From Hippophae tibetana (lineage: Eukaryota > Streptophyta > Magnoliopsida > Rosales > Elaeagnaceae), in contig CM072810.1 of NCBI GenBank assembly GCA_037013495.1, forward strand, positions 29,913,843-29,977,842: DNA of 64,000 nt. The letters are read 5' to 3'. A program made the position numbers and the translations under genes. How positions within the stretch are numbered: position 1 is the first letter of the stretch; every line of letters starts with the position of its first letter. Below are positions 50,266 to 63,851 of the stretch, piece by piece. The notes below the pieces were generated by a model. The model saw only the letters and a program-made list of their open reading frames with translations. It was not told the DNA's origin and did not search any database.

Positions 50266-52628
50266 ATTAGATTGAGAAATTCATTCCTATAATACCTTAT
50301 CATTTTCAAGCCAAAGTTACCTTGCTTTAGTCCATGTAGAAGCCCATTAAACATACTCTTAAATGAATCTGTTGGGCAAGTATTCGAACTGCATCACTTT
50401 TGGTCGAGATAGGGCAATCTACTTTCGAGGAGGGTAAGAACTTGGCCCTCAAGACATCAAGGATAGTGGTCCGATCGAACATGATTTTGACCCAATTGTT
50501 AGAAATGATGACTCTAATCCCAATGAAGAGAAAAAGGCTCTACTTGCCGAGAGATTAACCAAATTTTTTAGAAAGAAGAAACCTTTTTTTTATGATTATT
50601 TAAAAAAAGGTAATTAGAGGTCTAAAATGATTATTACGATTAATTTAAAATTGTACTTCTTCGAAACAACATGAATGATTTTGGAGACCACTCATATAAG
50701 CATTTCCACATTTAAATAATTCTAGAATTATGACATTGAATTGAAGTTTGGAATTCTATAACATGCAAGACGATGAAACATTTGACAAAGTCTTTGCATG
50801 TTTTTCAAACATTATCAAGTACTTGTAAAACTTAGGGGGACCTATTATTAAAGAAAATTAGATTGAGAAATTCATTCCTATAATACCTTATCATTTTCAA
50901 GCCAAAGTTACCTTGCTTTAGTCCATTTACAAGCCCACTGAACATACTCTTAAATGAATCAGTTGGGCAAGTATTCGAACTACATAACTTATGGCCAAGA
51001 TGAGAGCAATCTACTTTCGAGGAGGGAAAGAACTTAGGTCTCAAGACATCAAGGATAGTTGATCGAGCTAACATGTTTTTGACCAAATTGTTAGAAATTA
51101 TGACTCTAATCCCAATAAAGAGAAAATGGCTCCACTTGCGGAGAGATTTACCAAAATTCTTAGAAAGAAGAGACCCTTTTTTTGGATTATTTAAAAAAAA
51201 GTAATTAGAGGTCTAAAATGATTATTACGATTAATTTAAAATTGTACTTCTTCGAAACAACATGAATGATTTTGGAAACCACTCATATAAGCATTTCCAC
51301 ATTTAAATAATTCTAGAATTATGACGTTGAATTGAAGTTTGGAATTCTATAACATGCTAGAGGATGAAACTTTTGACAAAGTCTTTGCATGTTTTTTAAA
51401 CATTATCAAGTACTTGTAAAACTTAGGTGGACCTATTAGTAAAGAAAATTAGATTGAGAAATTCATACCTATAATACCTTATCATTTTCAAGCCAAAGTT
51501 ACCTTGCTTTAGTCCATGTACAAGCCAATTGAACATACTCTTAAATGAATCTGTTGGGCAAGTATTCGAACCGCATCACTTTTGGCCGAGAAAGAGCAAT
51601 CTACTTTCGAGCAGGGAAAGAACTTGGCCCTGAAGACATCAAGGATAGTGGTCCGAGCGAACATTATTTTGACACAATTGTTAGGAATGATGACTCTAAA
51701 CCCAATGAAGAGAAAGAGGCTCTACTTGCCGAGAGATTAACCAAATTTTTTAGAAAGAAGAAACCTTTTTTTATGATTATTTAAAAAAAGGTTATTAGAG
51801 ATCTAAAATGATTATTACATTGAATTTAAAATTCTACTTCTTCAAAACAACATGAATGATTTTGCATACCACTCATATAAGTATTTCAACATTTAAATAA
51901 TTCTAGAATTATGAAGTTGAATTGAATTTTGGAATTCTATAACATGCAAGAGGATGAAACTTTTGACAAAGTCTTTGCATGTTTTTCAAACATTATCAAG
52001 TACTTGTAAAACTTAGGTGGACCTATTATTAAAGAAAATTAGATTGAGAAATTCATTCCTATAATACCTTATCATTTTCAAGCCAAAGTTACCTTGCTTT
52101 AGTCCATTTACAAGCCCACTGAACATACTCTTAAATGAATCAGTTGGGCAAGTATTCGAACTCCATAACTTGTGGCCAAGATGAGAGCAATCTACTTTCG
52201 AGGAGGGAAAGAACTTAGGTCTCAAGACATCAAGGATAGTTGATCGAGCGAACATGTTTTTGACCAAATTGTTAGAAATGATGACTCTAATCCCAATGAA
52301 GAGAAAATGGATCTACTTGCGGAGAGATTTACCAAACTTCTTAGAAAGAAGAGACCATTTTTTTGGATTATTTAAAAAAGGGTAATTAGAGGTCTAAAAT
52401 GATTATTACGATTAATTTAAAATTGTACTTCTTCGAAACAACATGAATGATTTTGGAGACCACTCATATAAGCATTTCAACATTTAAATAATTCTAGAAT
52501 TATGAAGTTGAATTGAAGTTTGGAATTCTATAACATGCAAGAGGATGAAACTTTTGACAAAGTCTTTGCATGTTTTTCAAACATTATCAAGTACTTGTAA
52601 AACTTAGGTGGACCTATTAGTAAAGAAA
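50266..52628 (+). repeat. Zone III HOR I-J-K-L, single copy
   Basis: Monomers start at 50266 (I), 50857 (J), 51448 (K) and 52038 (L), total 2363 bp. I is D-like with GATAGGGCAATC. J has ACTTATGGCC and GAGCTAACATG. K has CATGTACAAGCC, GAGAAAGAGC, CGAGCAGGG and TTTTGCATACCAC. L has GAACTCCATAAC and AAAATGGATCTACTTG. It is flanked by G-H and M-N-O. The same unit is tripled at 55582-62670. Confidence 0.87.
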
Positions 52629-52941
52629 ATTAGATTGAGAAATTCATTCCTATAATACCTTATCATTTTCAAGCCAAAGTTACCTTGCTTCAGTCCATGT
52701 AGAAGCCCATTAAACATACTCTTAAATGAATCTGTTGGGCAAGTATTCGAACCCCATCACTTTTGGCCGAGATAGAGCAATCTACTTTCGAGGAGGGAAA
52801 GAACTTGGCCCTGAAGACATCAAGGATAGTGGTCCGAGCGAACATTATTTTGACCCAATTGTTAGGAATGATGACTCTAATCCCAATGAAGAGAAAATGG
52901 CTCTACTTGCGGAGAGATTTACCACATTTCTTAGAAAGAAG
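52447..52941 (+). pseudogene. Decayed Ty1/copia-type gag (UBN2-like) fragment, reference copy
   Basis: This is the clearest of about 108 copies and shows what the monomer is made of. Collinear pieces read MILETTH (52447-52467), QEDETFDKVFACFSNIIKYL (52538-52597), NLGGPISKEN (52601-52630), PYHFQAKVTLL (52658-52690), NESVGQVFE (52725-52751), EEGKNLALKT (52790-52819) and NDDSNPNEEKMALLAERF and on to KK (52867-52941). They lie in different frames, separated by stops (TAA 52598, TAG 52631, TAG 52700) and frameshifts. Order and motifs fit the capsid-like UBN2 region of plant copia gag, followed by the basic tail that normally precedes a CCHC zinc knuckle. No knuckle is seen. It is not translatable as one protein. 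The family assignment is from recalled motif patterns, not a search. Confidence 0.68.
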
Positions 52942-54400
52942 AGACCCCTTTTTTGGATTATTTAAAAAAAGGTAATTAGAGGCCTAAAATGATTATTACG
53001 ATGAATTTAAAATTGTACTTCTTCGAAACAACATGAATGATTTTGGAGACCACTCATATAAGCATTTCCACATTTAAATAATTCTAGAATTATGACATTG
53101 AATTGAAGTTTGGAATTCTATAACATGCAAGAGGATGAAACTTTTGACAAAGTCTTTGCATGTTTTTCAAACATTATCAAGTACTTGTAAAACTTAGGTG
53201 GACCTATTATTAAAGAAAATTAGATTGAGAAATTCATTCCTATAATACCTTATCATTTTCAAGCCAAAGTTACCTTGCTTTAGTCCATTTACAAGCCCAC
53301 TGAACATACTCTTAAATGAATCAGTTGGGCAAGTATTCGAACTACATAACTTGTGGCCAAGATGAGAGCAATCTACTTTCGAGGAGGGAAAGAACTTAGG
53401 TCTCAAGACATCAAGGATAGTGGATCGAGCGAACATGCCTTTTACCAAATTGTTAGAAATGATGACTCTAATCCCAATGAAGAGAAAATGGCTCTACTTG
53501 CCGAGAGATTTACCAAAATTCTTAGAAAGAAGAGACCCTTTTTTTGGATTATTAAAAAAAAGGTAATTAGAGGTCTAAAATGATTATTACGATTAATTTA
53601 AAATTGTACTTCTTCGAAACAACATGAATAATTTTGGAGACCACTCATATAAGCATTTCCACATTTAAATAATTCTAGAATTATGACGTTGAATTGAAGA
53701 TTGGATTTCTATAACATGCTAGAGGATGAAACTTTTGACAAAGCCTTTGCTTGTTTTTCAAACATTATCAAGTACTTGTAAAACTTAGGTGGACCTATTA
53801 GTAAAGAAAATAAGATTGAGAAATTCATTCCTATAATACCTTATCATTTTCAAGCCAAAGTTACCTTGCTTTAGTCCATGTAGAAGCCCATTAAACATAC
53901 TCTTAAATGAATCTGTTGGGCAAGTATTCGAACTGCATCACTTTTGGTCGAGATAGAGCAATCTACTTTCGAGGAGGGTAAGAACTTGGCCCTCAAGACA
54001 TCAAGGATAGTGGTCCGATCGAACATGATTTTGACCCAATTGTTAGAAATGATGACTCTAATCCCAATGAAGAGAAAAAGGCTCTACTTGCCGAGAGATT
54101 AACCAATTTTTTTAGAAAGAAGAAACCTTTTTTTTATGATTATTTAAAAAAAGGTAATTAGAGCTCTCAAATGATTATTACAATGAATTTAAAATTGTAC
54201 TTCTTGAAAACTACATGAATGATTTTGGAGACCACTCATATAAGAATTTCGACATTTAAATAATTTTAGAATTATGAAATTGAATTGAAGTTTGGAATTT
54301 TTTAACATGCAAGAGGATGAAACTTTTCACAAAGTCTTTGCATGTTTTTCAAACATTATCAAGTACTTGTAAAACTTAGGTGGACCTATTAGTAAAGAAA
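52629..54400 (+). repeat. M-N-O block
   Basis: Monomers start at 52629 (M), 53219 (N) and 53810 (O). M has GCTTCAGTCC, GAACCCCATCAC and TTACCACATTTC. N has CATGCCTTTTACC and an ATTAAAAAAAAGG A-tract. Its tail carries GAAGATTGG, TTTGCTTGTTTTTC and AAAATAAGATTG. O is D-like and leads into the second G-H pair. M and N recur at 62671-63851. Confidence 0.84.
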
Positions 54401-55581
54401 ATTAGATTGAGAAATTCATTCCTATAATACCTTATCGTTTTCAAGCCAAAGTTACCTTGCTTTAGTCCATTTACAAGCCCACTGAACATACTCTTAAATG
54501 AATCAGTTGGGCAAGTATTCGAACTACATAACTTGTGGCCAAGATGAGAGCAATCTACTTTCGAAGAGGGAAAGAACTTAGGTCTCAAGACATCAAGGAT
54601 AGTGGATCGAGCGAACATGTTTTTGACCAAATTGCTACAAATGATGACTCTAATCCCAATGAAGACAAAATGGCTCTACTTGCAGAGAGATTTACCAAAT
54701 TTCTTAGAAAGAAGAGACCCCTTTTGTGGATTATTTAAAAAAAGGTAATTAGAGGTCTAAAATGATTATTATGATGAATTTAAAATTGTACTTCTTCGAA
54801 ACAACATGAATGATTTTGGAGAGCACTCATATAAGCATTTCCACATTTAAATAATTCTAGAATTATGACATTGAATTGAAGTTTGGAATTCTATAACATG
54901 CAAGAGGATGAAACTTTTGACAAAGTCTTTGCATGTTTTTCAAACATTATCAAGTACTTGTAAAACTTAGGTGGACCTATTATTAAAGAAAATTAGATTG
55001 AGAAATTCATACCTATAATACCTTATCATTTTCAAGCCAAAGTTACCTTGCTTTAGTCCATTTACAAGCCAAATGAACATACACTTAAATGAATCAGTTG
55101 GGCAAGTATTCGAACCGCATCACTTTTGGCCGAGATATAGCAATCTACTTTCGAGGAGGGAAAGAACTTAGGTCTCCAGAAATCAAGGATAGTGGATCGA
55201 GCGAACATGTTTTTGACCAAATTGCTAGAAATGATGACTCTAATCCCAATGAAGAGAAAATGGCTCTACTTGCAGAGAGATTTACCAAATTTCTTAGAAA
55301 GAAGAGACCCCTTTTGTGGATTATTTAAAAAAAGGTAATTAGAGCTCTCAAATGATTATTACAATGAATTTAAAATTGTACTTCTTGAAAACTACATGAA
55401 TGATTTTGGAGACCACTCATATAAGAATTTCGACATTTAAATAATTCTAGAATTATGAAATTGAATTGAAGTTTGGAATTTTTTAACATGCAAGAGGATG
55501 AAACTTTTGACAAAGTCTTTGCATGTTTTTCAAACATTATCAAGTACTTGTAAAACTTAGGTGGAACTATTAGTAAAGAAA
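54401..55581 (+). repeat. G-H pair (second copy)
   Basis: Monomers start at 54401 and 54992 and repeat the 49085 and 49676 monomers, including CGAAGAGGG, GAGAGCACTC, CAAGCCAAATG and GGTGGAACTATT. They mark the start of the second copy of the nine-monomer (5316 bp) super-unit. Confidence 0.86.
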
Positions 55582-57944
55582 ATTAGATTGAGAAATTCAT
55601 TCCTATAATACCTTATCATTTTCAAGCCAAAGTTACCTTGCTTTAGTCCATGTAGAAGCCCATTAAACATACTCTTAAATGAATCTGTTGGGCAAGTATT
55701 CGAACTGCATCACTTTTGGTCGAGATAGGGCAATCTACTTTCGAGGAGGGTAAGAACTTGGCCCTCAAGACATCAAGGATAGTGGTCCGATCGAACATGA
55801 TTTTGACCCAATTGTTAGAAATGATGACTCTAATCCCAATGAAGAGAAAAAGGCTCTACTTGCCGAGAGATTAACCAAATTTTTTAGAAAGAAGAAACCT
55901 TTTTTTTATGATTATTTAAAAAAAGGTAATTAGAGGTCTAAAATGATTATTACGATTAATTTAAAATTGTACTTCTTCGAAACAACATGAATGATTTTGG
56001 AGACCACTCATATAAGCATTTCCACATTTAAATAATTCTAGAATTATGACATTGAATTGAAGTTTGGAATTCTATAACATGCAAGACGATGAAACATTTG
56101 ACAAAGTCTTTGCATGTTTTTCAAACATTATCAAGTACTTGTAAAACTTAGGGGGACCTATTATTAAAGAAAATTAGATTGAGAAATTCATTCCTATAAT
56201 ACCTTATCATTTTCAAGCCAAAGTTACCTTGCTTTAGTCCATTTACAAGCCCACTGAACATACTCTTAAATGAATCAGTTGGGCAAGTATTCGAACTACA
56301 TAACTTATGGCCAAGATGAGAGCAATCTACTTTCGAGGAGGGAAAGAACTTAGGTCTCAAGACATCAAGGATAGTTGATCGAGCTAACATGTTTTTGACC
56401 AAATTGTTAGAAATGATGACTCTAATCCCAATAAAGAGAAAATGGCTCCACTTGCGGAGAGATTTACCAAAATTCTTAGAAAGAAGAGACCCTTTTTTTG
56501 GATTATTTAAAAAAAAGTAATTAGAGGTCTAAAATGATTATTACGATTAATTTAAAATTGTACTTCTTCGAAACAACATGAATGATTTTGGAGACCACTC
56601 ATATAAGCATTTCCACATTTAAATAATTCTAGAATTATGACGTTGAATTGAAGTTTGGAATTCTATAACATGCTAGAGGATGAAACTTTTGACAAAGTCT
56701 TTGCATGTTTTTTAAACATTATCAAGTACTTGTAAAACTTAGGTGGACCTATTAGTAAAGAAAATTAGATTGAGAAATTCATACCTATAATACCTTATCA
56801 TTTTCAAGCCAAAGTTACCTTGCTTTAGTCCATGTACAAGCCAATTGAACATACTCTTAAATGAATCTGTTGGGCAAGTATTCGAACCGCATCACTTTTG
56901 GCCGAGAAAGAGCAATCTACTTTCGAGCAGGGAAAGAACTTGGCCCTGAAGACATCAAGGATAGTGGTCCGAGCGAACATTATTTTGACACAATTGTTAG
57001 GAATGATGACTCTAAACCCAATGAAGAGAAAGAGGCTCTACTTGCCGAGAGATTAACCAAATTTTTTAGAAAGAAGAAACCTTTTTTTATGATTATTTAA
57101 AAAAAGGTTATTAGAGATCTAAAATGATTATTACATTGAATTTAAAATTCTACTTCTTCAAAACAACATGAATGATTTTGCATACCACTCATATAAGTAT
57201 TTCAACATTTAAATAATTCTAGAATTATGAAGTTGAATTGAAGTTTGGAATTCTATAACATGCAAGAGGATGAAACTTTTGACAAAGTCTTTGCATGTTT
57301 TTCAAACATTATCAAGTACTTGTAAAACTTAGGTGGACCTATTATTAAAGAAAATTAGATTGAGAAATTCATTCCTATAATACCTTATCATTTTCAAGCC
57401 AAAGTTACCTTGCTTTAGTCCATTTACAAGCCCACTGAACATACTCTTAAATGAATCAGTTGGGCAAGTATTCGAACTCCATAACTTGTGGCCAAGATGA
57501 GAGCAATCTACTTTCGAGGAGGGAAAGAACTTAGGTCTCAAGACATCAAGGATAGTTGATCGAGCGAACATGTTTTTGACCAAATTGTTAGAAATGATGA
57601 CTCTAATCCCAATGAAGAGAAAATGGATCTACTTGCGGAGAGATTTACCAAACTTCTTAGAAAGAAGAGACCATTTTTTTGGATTATTTAAAAAAGGGTA
57701 ATTAGAGGTCTAAAATGATTATTACGATTAATTTAAAATTGTACTTCTTCGAAACAACATGAATGATTTTGGAGACCACTCATATAAGCATTTCAACATT
57801 TAAATAATTCTAGAATTATGAAGTTGAATTGAAGTTTGGAATTCTATAACATGCAAGAGGATGAAACTTTTGACAAAGTCTTTGCATGTTTTTCAAACAT
57901 TATCAAGTACTTGTAAAACTTAGGTGGACCTATTAGTAAAGAAA
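55582..57944 (+). repeat. Zone III HOR I-J-K-L, tandem copy 1 of 3
   Basis: Monomers start at 55582, 56173, 56764 and 57354, total 2363 bp. All markers of the single copy at 50266 are present. J here reads AGAAATGATGAC where the copies at 50857 and 58536 read AGAAATTATGAC. L-side sequence reads GAAGTTTGG where the single copy has GAATTTTGG near 51927. Confidence 0.88.
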
Positions 57945-60307
57945 ATTAGATTGAGAAATTCATTCCTATAATACCTTATCATTTTCAAGCCAAAGTTACC
58001 TTGCTTTAGTCCATGTAGAAGCCCATTAAACATACTCTTAAATGAATCTGTTGGGCAAGTATTCGAACTGCATCACTTTTGGTCGAGATAGGGCAATCTA
58101 CTTTCGAGGAGGGTAAGAACTTGGCCCTCAAGACATCAAGGATAGTGGTCCGATCGAACATGATTTTGACCCAATTGTTAGAAATGATGACTCTAATCCC
58201 AATGAAGAGAAAAAGGCTCTACTTGCCGAGAGATTAACCAAATTTTTTAGAAAGAAGAAACCTTTTTTTTATGATTATTTAAAAAAAGGTAATTAGAGGT
58301 CTAAAATGATTATTACGATTAATTTAAAATTGTACTTCTTCGAAACAACATGAATGATTTTGGAGACCACTCATATAAGCATTTCCACATTTAAATAATT
58401 CTAGAATTATGACATTGAATTGAAGTTTGGAATTCTATAACATGCAAGACGATGAAACATTTGACAAAGTCTTTGCATGTTTTTCAAACATTATCAAGTA
58501 CTTGTAAAACTTAGGGGGACCTATTATTAAAGAAAATTAGATTGAGAAATTCATTCCTATAATACCTTATCATTTTCAAGCCAAAGTTACCTTGCTTTAG
58601 TCCATTTACAAGCCCACTGAACATACTCTTAAATGAATCAGTTGGGCAAGTATTCGAACTACATAACTTATGGCCAAGATGAGAGCAATCTACTTTCGAG
58701 GAGGGAAAGAACTTAGGTCTCAAGACATCAAGGATAGTTGATCGAGCTAACATGTTTTTGACCAAATTGTTAGAAATTATGACTCTAATCCCAATAAAGA
58801 GAAAATGGCTCCACTTGCGGAGAGATTTACCAAAATTCTTAGAAAGAAGAGACCCTTTTTTTGGATTATTTAAAAAAAAGTAATTAGAGGTCTAAAATGA
58901 TTATTACGATTAATTTAAAATTGTACTTCTTCGAAACAACATGAATGATTTTGGAGACCACTCATATAAGCATTTCCACATTTAAATAATTCTAGAATTA
59001 TGACGTTGAATTGAAGTTTGGAATTCTATAACATGCTAGAGGATGAAACTTTTGACAAAGTCTTTGCATGTTTTTTAAACATTATCAAGTACTTGTAAAA
59101 CTTAGGTGGACCTATTAGTAAAGAAAATTAGATTGAGAAATTCATACCTATAATACCTTATCATTTTCAAGCCAAAGTTACCTTGCTTTAGTCCATGTAC
59201 AAGCCAATTGAACATACTCTTAAATGAATCTGTTGGGCAAGTATTCGAACCGCATCACTTTTGGCCGAGAAAGAGCAATCTACTTTCGAGCAGGGAAAGA
59301 ACTTGGCCCTGAAGACATCAAGGATAGTGGTCCGAGCGAACATTATTTTGACACAATTGTTAGGAATGATGACTCTAAACCCAATGAAGAGAAAGAGGCT
59401 CTACTTGCCGAGAGATTAACCAAATTTTTTAGAAAGAAGAAACCTTTTTTTATGATTATTTAAAAAAAGGTTATTAGAGATCTAAAATGATTATTACATT
59501 GAATTTAAAATTCTACTTCTTCAAAACAACATGAATGATTTTGCATACCACTCATATAAGTATTTCAACATTTAAATAATTCTAGAATTATGAAGTTGAA
59601 TTGAAGTTTGGAATTCTATAACATGCAAGAGGATGAAACTTTTGACAAAGTCTTTGCATGTTTTTCAAACATTATCAAGTACTTGTAAAACTTAGGTGGA
59701 CCTATTATTAAAGAAAATTAGATTGAGAAATTCATTCCTATAATACCTTATCATTTTCAAGCCAAAGTTACCTTGCTTTAGTCCATTTACAAGCCCACTG
59801 AACATACTCTTAAATGAATCAGTTGGGCAAGTATTCGAACTCCATAACTTGTGGCCAAGATGAGAGCAATCTACTTTCGAGGAGGGAAAGAACTTAGGTC
59901 TCAAGACATCAAGGATAGTTGATCGAGCGAACATGTTTTTGACCAAATTGTTAGAAATGATGACTCTAATCCCAATGAAGAGAAAATGGATCTACTTGCG
60001 GAGAGATTTACCAAACTTCTTAGAAAGAAGAGACCATTTTTTTGGATTATTTAAAAAAGGGTAATTAGAGGTCTAAAATGATTATTACGATTAATTTAAA
60101 ATTGTACTTCTTCGAAACAACATGAATGATTTTGGAGACCACTCATATAAGCATTTCAACATTTAAATAATTCTAGAATTATGAAGTTGAATTGAGGTTT
60201 GGAATTCTATAACATGCAAGAGGATGAAACTTTTGACAAAGTCTTTGCATGTTTTTCAAACATTATCAAGTACTTGTAAAACTTAGGTGGACCTATTAGT
60301 AAAGAAA
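57945..60307 (+). repeat. Zone III HOR I-J-K-L, tandem copy 2 of 3
   Basis: Monomers start at 57945, 58536, 59127 and 59717, total 2363 bp. The unit is nearly identical to its neighbours. A GAGGTTTGG change near 60194 is private. The exact 2363-bp spacing and tiny number of differences indicate a very recent amplification. Confidence 0.88.
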
Positions 60308-62670
60308 ATTAGATTGAGAAATTCATTCCTATAATACCTTATCATTTTCAAGCCAAAGTTACCTTGCTTTAGTCCATGTAGAAGCCCATTAAACATACTC
60401 TTAAATGAATCTGTTGGGCAAGTATTCGAACTGCATCACTTTTGGTCGAGATAGGGCAATCTACTTTCGAGGAGGGTAAGAACTTGGCCCTCAAGACATC
60501 AAGGATAGTGGTCCGATCGAACATGATTTTGACCCAATTGATAGAAATGATGACTCTAATCCCAATGAAGAGAAAAAGGCTCTACTTGCCGAGAGATTAA
60601 CCAAATTTTTTAGAAAGAAGAAACCTTTTTTTTATGATTATTTAAAAAAAGGTAATTAGAGGTCTAAAATGATTATTACGATTAATTTAAAATTGTACTT
60701 CTTCGAAACAACATGAATGATTTTGGAGACCACTCATATAAGCATTTCCACATTTAAATAATTCTAGAATTATGACATTGAATTGAAGTTTGGAATTCTA
60801 TAACATGCAAGACGATGAAACATTTGACAAAGTCTTTGCATGTTTTTCAAACATTATCAAGTACTTGTAAAACTTAGGGGGACCTATTATTAAAGAAAAT
60901 TAGATTGAGAAATTCATTCCTATAATACCTTATCATTTTCAAGCCAAAGTTACCTTGCTTTAGTCCATTTACAAGCCCACTGAACATACTCTTAAATGAA
61001 TCAGTTGGGCAAGTATTCGAACTACATAACTTATGGCCAAGATGAGAGCAATCTACTTTCGAGGAGGGAAAGAACTTAGGTCTCAAGACATCAAGGATAG
61101 TTGATCGAGCTAACATGTTTTTGACCAAATTGTTAGAAATTATGACTCTAATCCCAATAAAGAGAAAATGGCTCCACTTGCGGAGAGATTTACCAAAATT
61201 CTTAGAAAGAAGAGACCCTTTTTTTGGATTATTTAAAAAAAAGTAATTAGAGGTCTAAAATGATTATTACGATTAATTTAAAATTGTACTTCTTCGAAAC
61301 AACATGAATGATTTTGGAGACCACTCATATAAGCATTTCCACATTTAAATAATTCTAGAATTATGACGTTGAATTGAAGTTTGGAATTCTATAACATGCT
61401 AGAGGATGAAACTTTTGACAAAGTCTTTGCATGTTTTTTAAACATTATCAAGTACTTGTAAAACTTAGGTGGACCTATTAGTAAAGAAAATTAGATTGAG
61501 AAATTCATACCTATAATACCTTATCATTTTCAAGCCAAAGTTACCTTGCTTTAGTCCATGTACAAGCCAATTGAACATACTCTTAAATGAATCTGTTGGG
61601 CAAGTATTCGAACCGCATCACTTTTGGCCGAGAAAGAGCAATCTACTTTCGAGCAGGGAAAGAACTTGGCCCTGAAGACATCAAGGATAGTGGTCCGAGC
61701 GAACATTATTTTGACACAATTGTTAGGAATGATGACTCTAAACCCAATGAAGAGAAAGAGGCTCTACTTGCCGAGAGATTAACCAAATTTTTTAGAAAGA
61801 AGAAACCTTTTTTTATGATTATTTAAAAAAAGGTTATTAGAGATCTAAAATGATTATTACATTGAATTTAAAATTCTACTTCTTCAAAACAACATGAATG
61901 ATTTTGCATACCACTCATATAAGTATTTCAACATTTAAATAATTCTAGAATTATGAAGTTGAATTGAAGTTTGGAATTCTATAACATGCAAGAGGATGAA
62001 ACTTTTGACAAAGTCTTTGCATGTTTTTCAAACATTATCAAGTACTTGTAAAACTTAGGTGGACCTATTATTAAAGAAAATTAGATTGAGAAATTCATTC
62101 CTATAATACCTTATCATTTTCAAGCCAAAGTTACCTTGCTTTAGTCCATTTACAAGCCCACTGAACATACTCTTAAATGAATCAGTTGGGCAAGTATTCG
62201 AACTCCATAACTTGTGGCCAAGATGAGAGCAATCTACTTTCGAGGAGGGAAAGAACTTAGGTCTCAAGACATCAAGGATAGTTGATCGAGCGAACATGTT
62301 TTTGACCAAATTGTTAGAAATGATGACTCTAATCCCAATGAAGAGAAAATGGATCTACTTGCGGAGAGATTTACCAAACTTCTTAGAAAGAAGAGACCAT
62401 TTTTTTGGATTATTTAAAAAAGGGTAATTAGAGGTCTAAAATGATTATTACGATTAATTTAAAATTGTACTTCTTCGAAACAACATGAATGATTTTGGAG
62501 ACCACTCATATAAGCATTTCAACATTTAAATAATTCTAGAATTATGAAGTTGAATTGAAGTTTGGAATTCTATAACATGCAAGAGGATGAAACTTTTGAC
62601 AAAGTCTTTGCATGTTTTTCAAACATTATCAAGTACTTGTAAAACTTAGGTGGACCTATTAGTAAAGAAA
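60308..62670 (+). repeat. Zone III HOR I-J-K-L, tandem copy 3 of 3
   Basis: Monomers start at 60308, 60899, 61490 and 62080, total 2363 bp. A private AATTGATAGAAATG change occurs near 60537. The unit is followed by M-N at 62671, as the single copy at 50266 is followed by M-N at 52629, so the expansion occurred within a conserved flank. Confidence 0.88.
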
Positions 62671-63851
62671 ATTAGATTGAGAAATTCATTCCTATAATAC
62701 CTTATCATTTTCAAGCCAAAGTTACCTTGCTTCAGTCCATGTAGAAGCCCATTAAACATACTCTTAAATGAATCTGTTGGGCAAGTATTCGAACCCCATC
62801 ACTTTTGGCCGAGATAGAGCAATCTACTTTCGAGGAGGGAAAGAACTTGGCCCTGAAGACATCAAGGATAGTGGTCCGAGCGAACATTATTTTGACCCAA
62901 TTGTTAGGAATGATGACTCTAATCCCAATGAAGAGAAAATGGCTCTACTTGCGGAGAGATTTACCACATTTCTTAGAAAGAAGAGACCCCTTTTTTGGAT
63001 TATTTAAAAAAAGGTAATTAGAGGCCTAAAATGATTATTACGATGAATTTAAAATTGTACTTCTTCGAAACAACATGAATGATTTTGGAGACCACTCATA
63101 TAAGCATTTCCACATTTAAATAATTCTAGAATTATGACATTGAATTGAAGTTTGGAATTCTATAACATGCAAGAGGATGAAACTTTTGACAAAGTCTTTG
63201 CATGTTTTTCAAACATTATCAAGTACTTGTAAAACTTAGGTGGACCTATTATTAAAGAAAATTAGATTGAGAAATTCATTCCTATAATACCTTATCATTT
63301 TCAAGCCAAAGTTACCTTGCTTTAGTCCATTTACAAGCCCACTGAACATACTCTTAAATGAATCAGTTGGGCAAGTATTCGAACTACATAACTTGTGGCC
63401 AAGATGAGAGCAAACTACTTTCGAGGAGGGAAAGAACTTAGGTCTCAAGACATCAAGGATAGTGGATCGAGCGAACATGCCTTTTACCAAATTGTTAGAA
63501 ATGATGACTCTAATCCCAATGAAGAGAAAATGGCTCTACTTGCCGAGAGATTTACCAAAATTCTTAGAAAGAAGAGACCCTTTTTTTGGATTATTAAAAA
63601 AAAGGTAATTAGAGGTCTAAAATGATTATTACGATTAATTTAAAATTGTACTTCTTCGAAACAACATGAATAATTTTGGAGACCACTCATATAAGCATTT
63701 CCACATTTAAATAATTCTAGAATTATGACGTTGAATTGAAGATTGGAATTCTATAACATGCTAGAGGATGAAACTTTTGACAAAGTCTTTGCTTGTTTTT
63801 CAAACACTATCAAGTACTTGTAAAACTTAGGTGGACCTATTAGTAAAGAAA
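62671..63851 (+). repeat. M-N pair (second copy)
   Basis: Monomers start at 62671 and 63261. They repeat 52629 and 53219 closely, including CATGCCTTTTACC, GAAGATTGG and AAAATAAGATTG. Private changes include GAGCAAACTAC near 63410 and GGAATTCT where the first copy has GGATTTCT. Confidence 0.85.

Noticed and set aside
52763-52975. 70-codon frame in M monomers as a distinct gene
   Set aside because: It uses a non-ATG start (TTG) and overlaps another frame of the same remnant. Only its GKNLALKT stretch matches the expected gag order.
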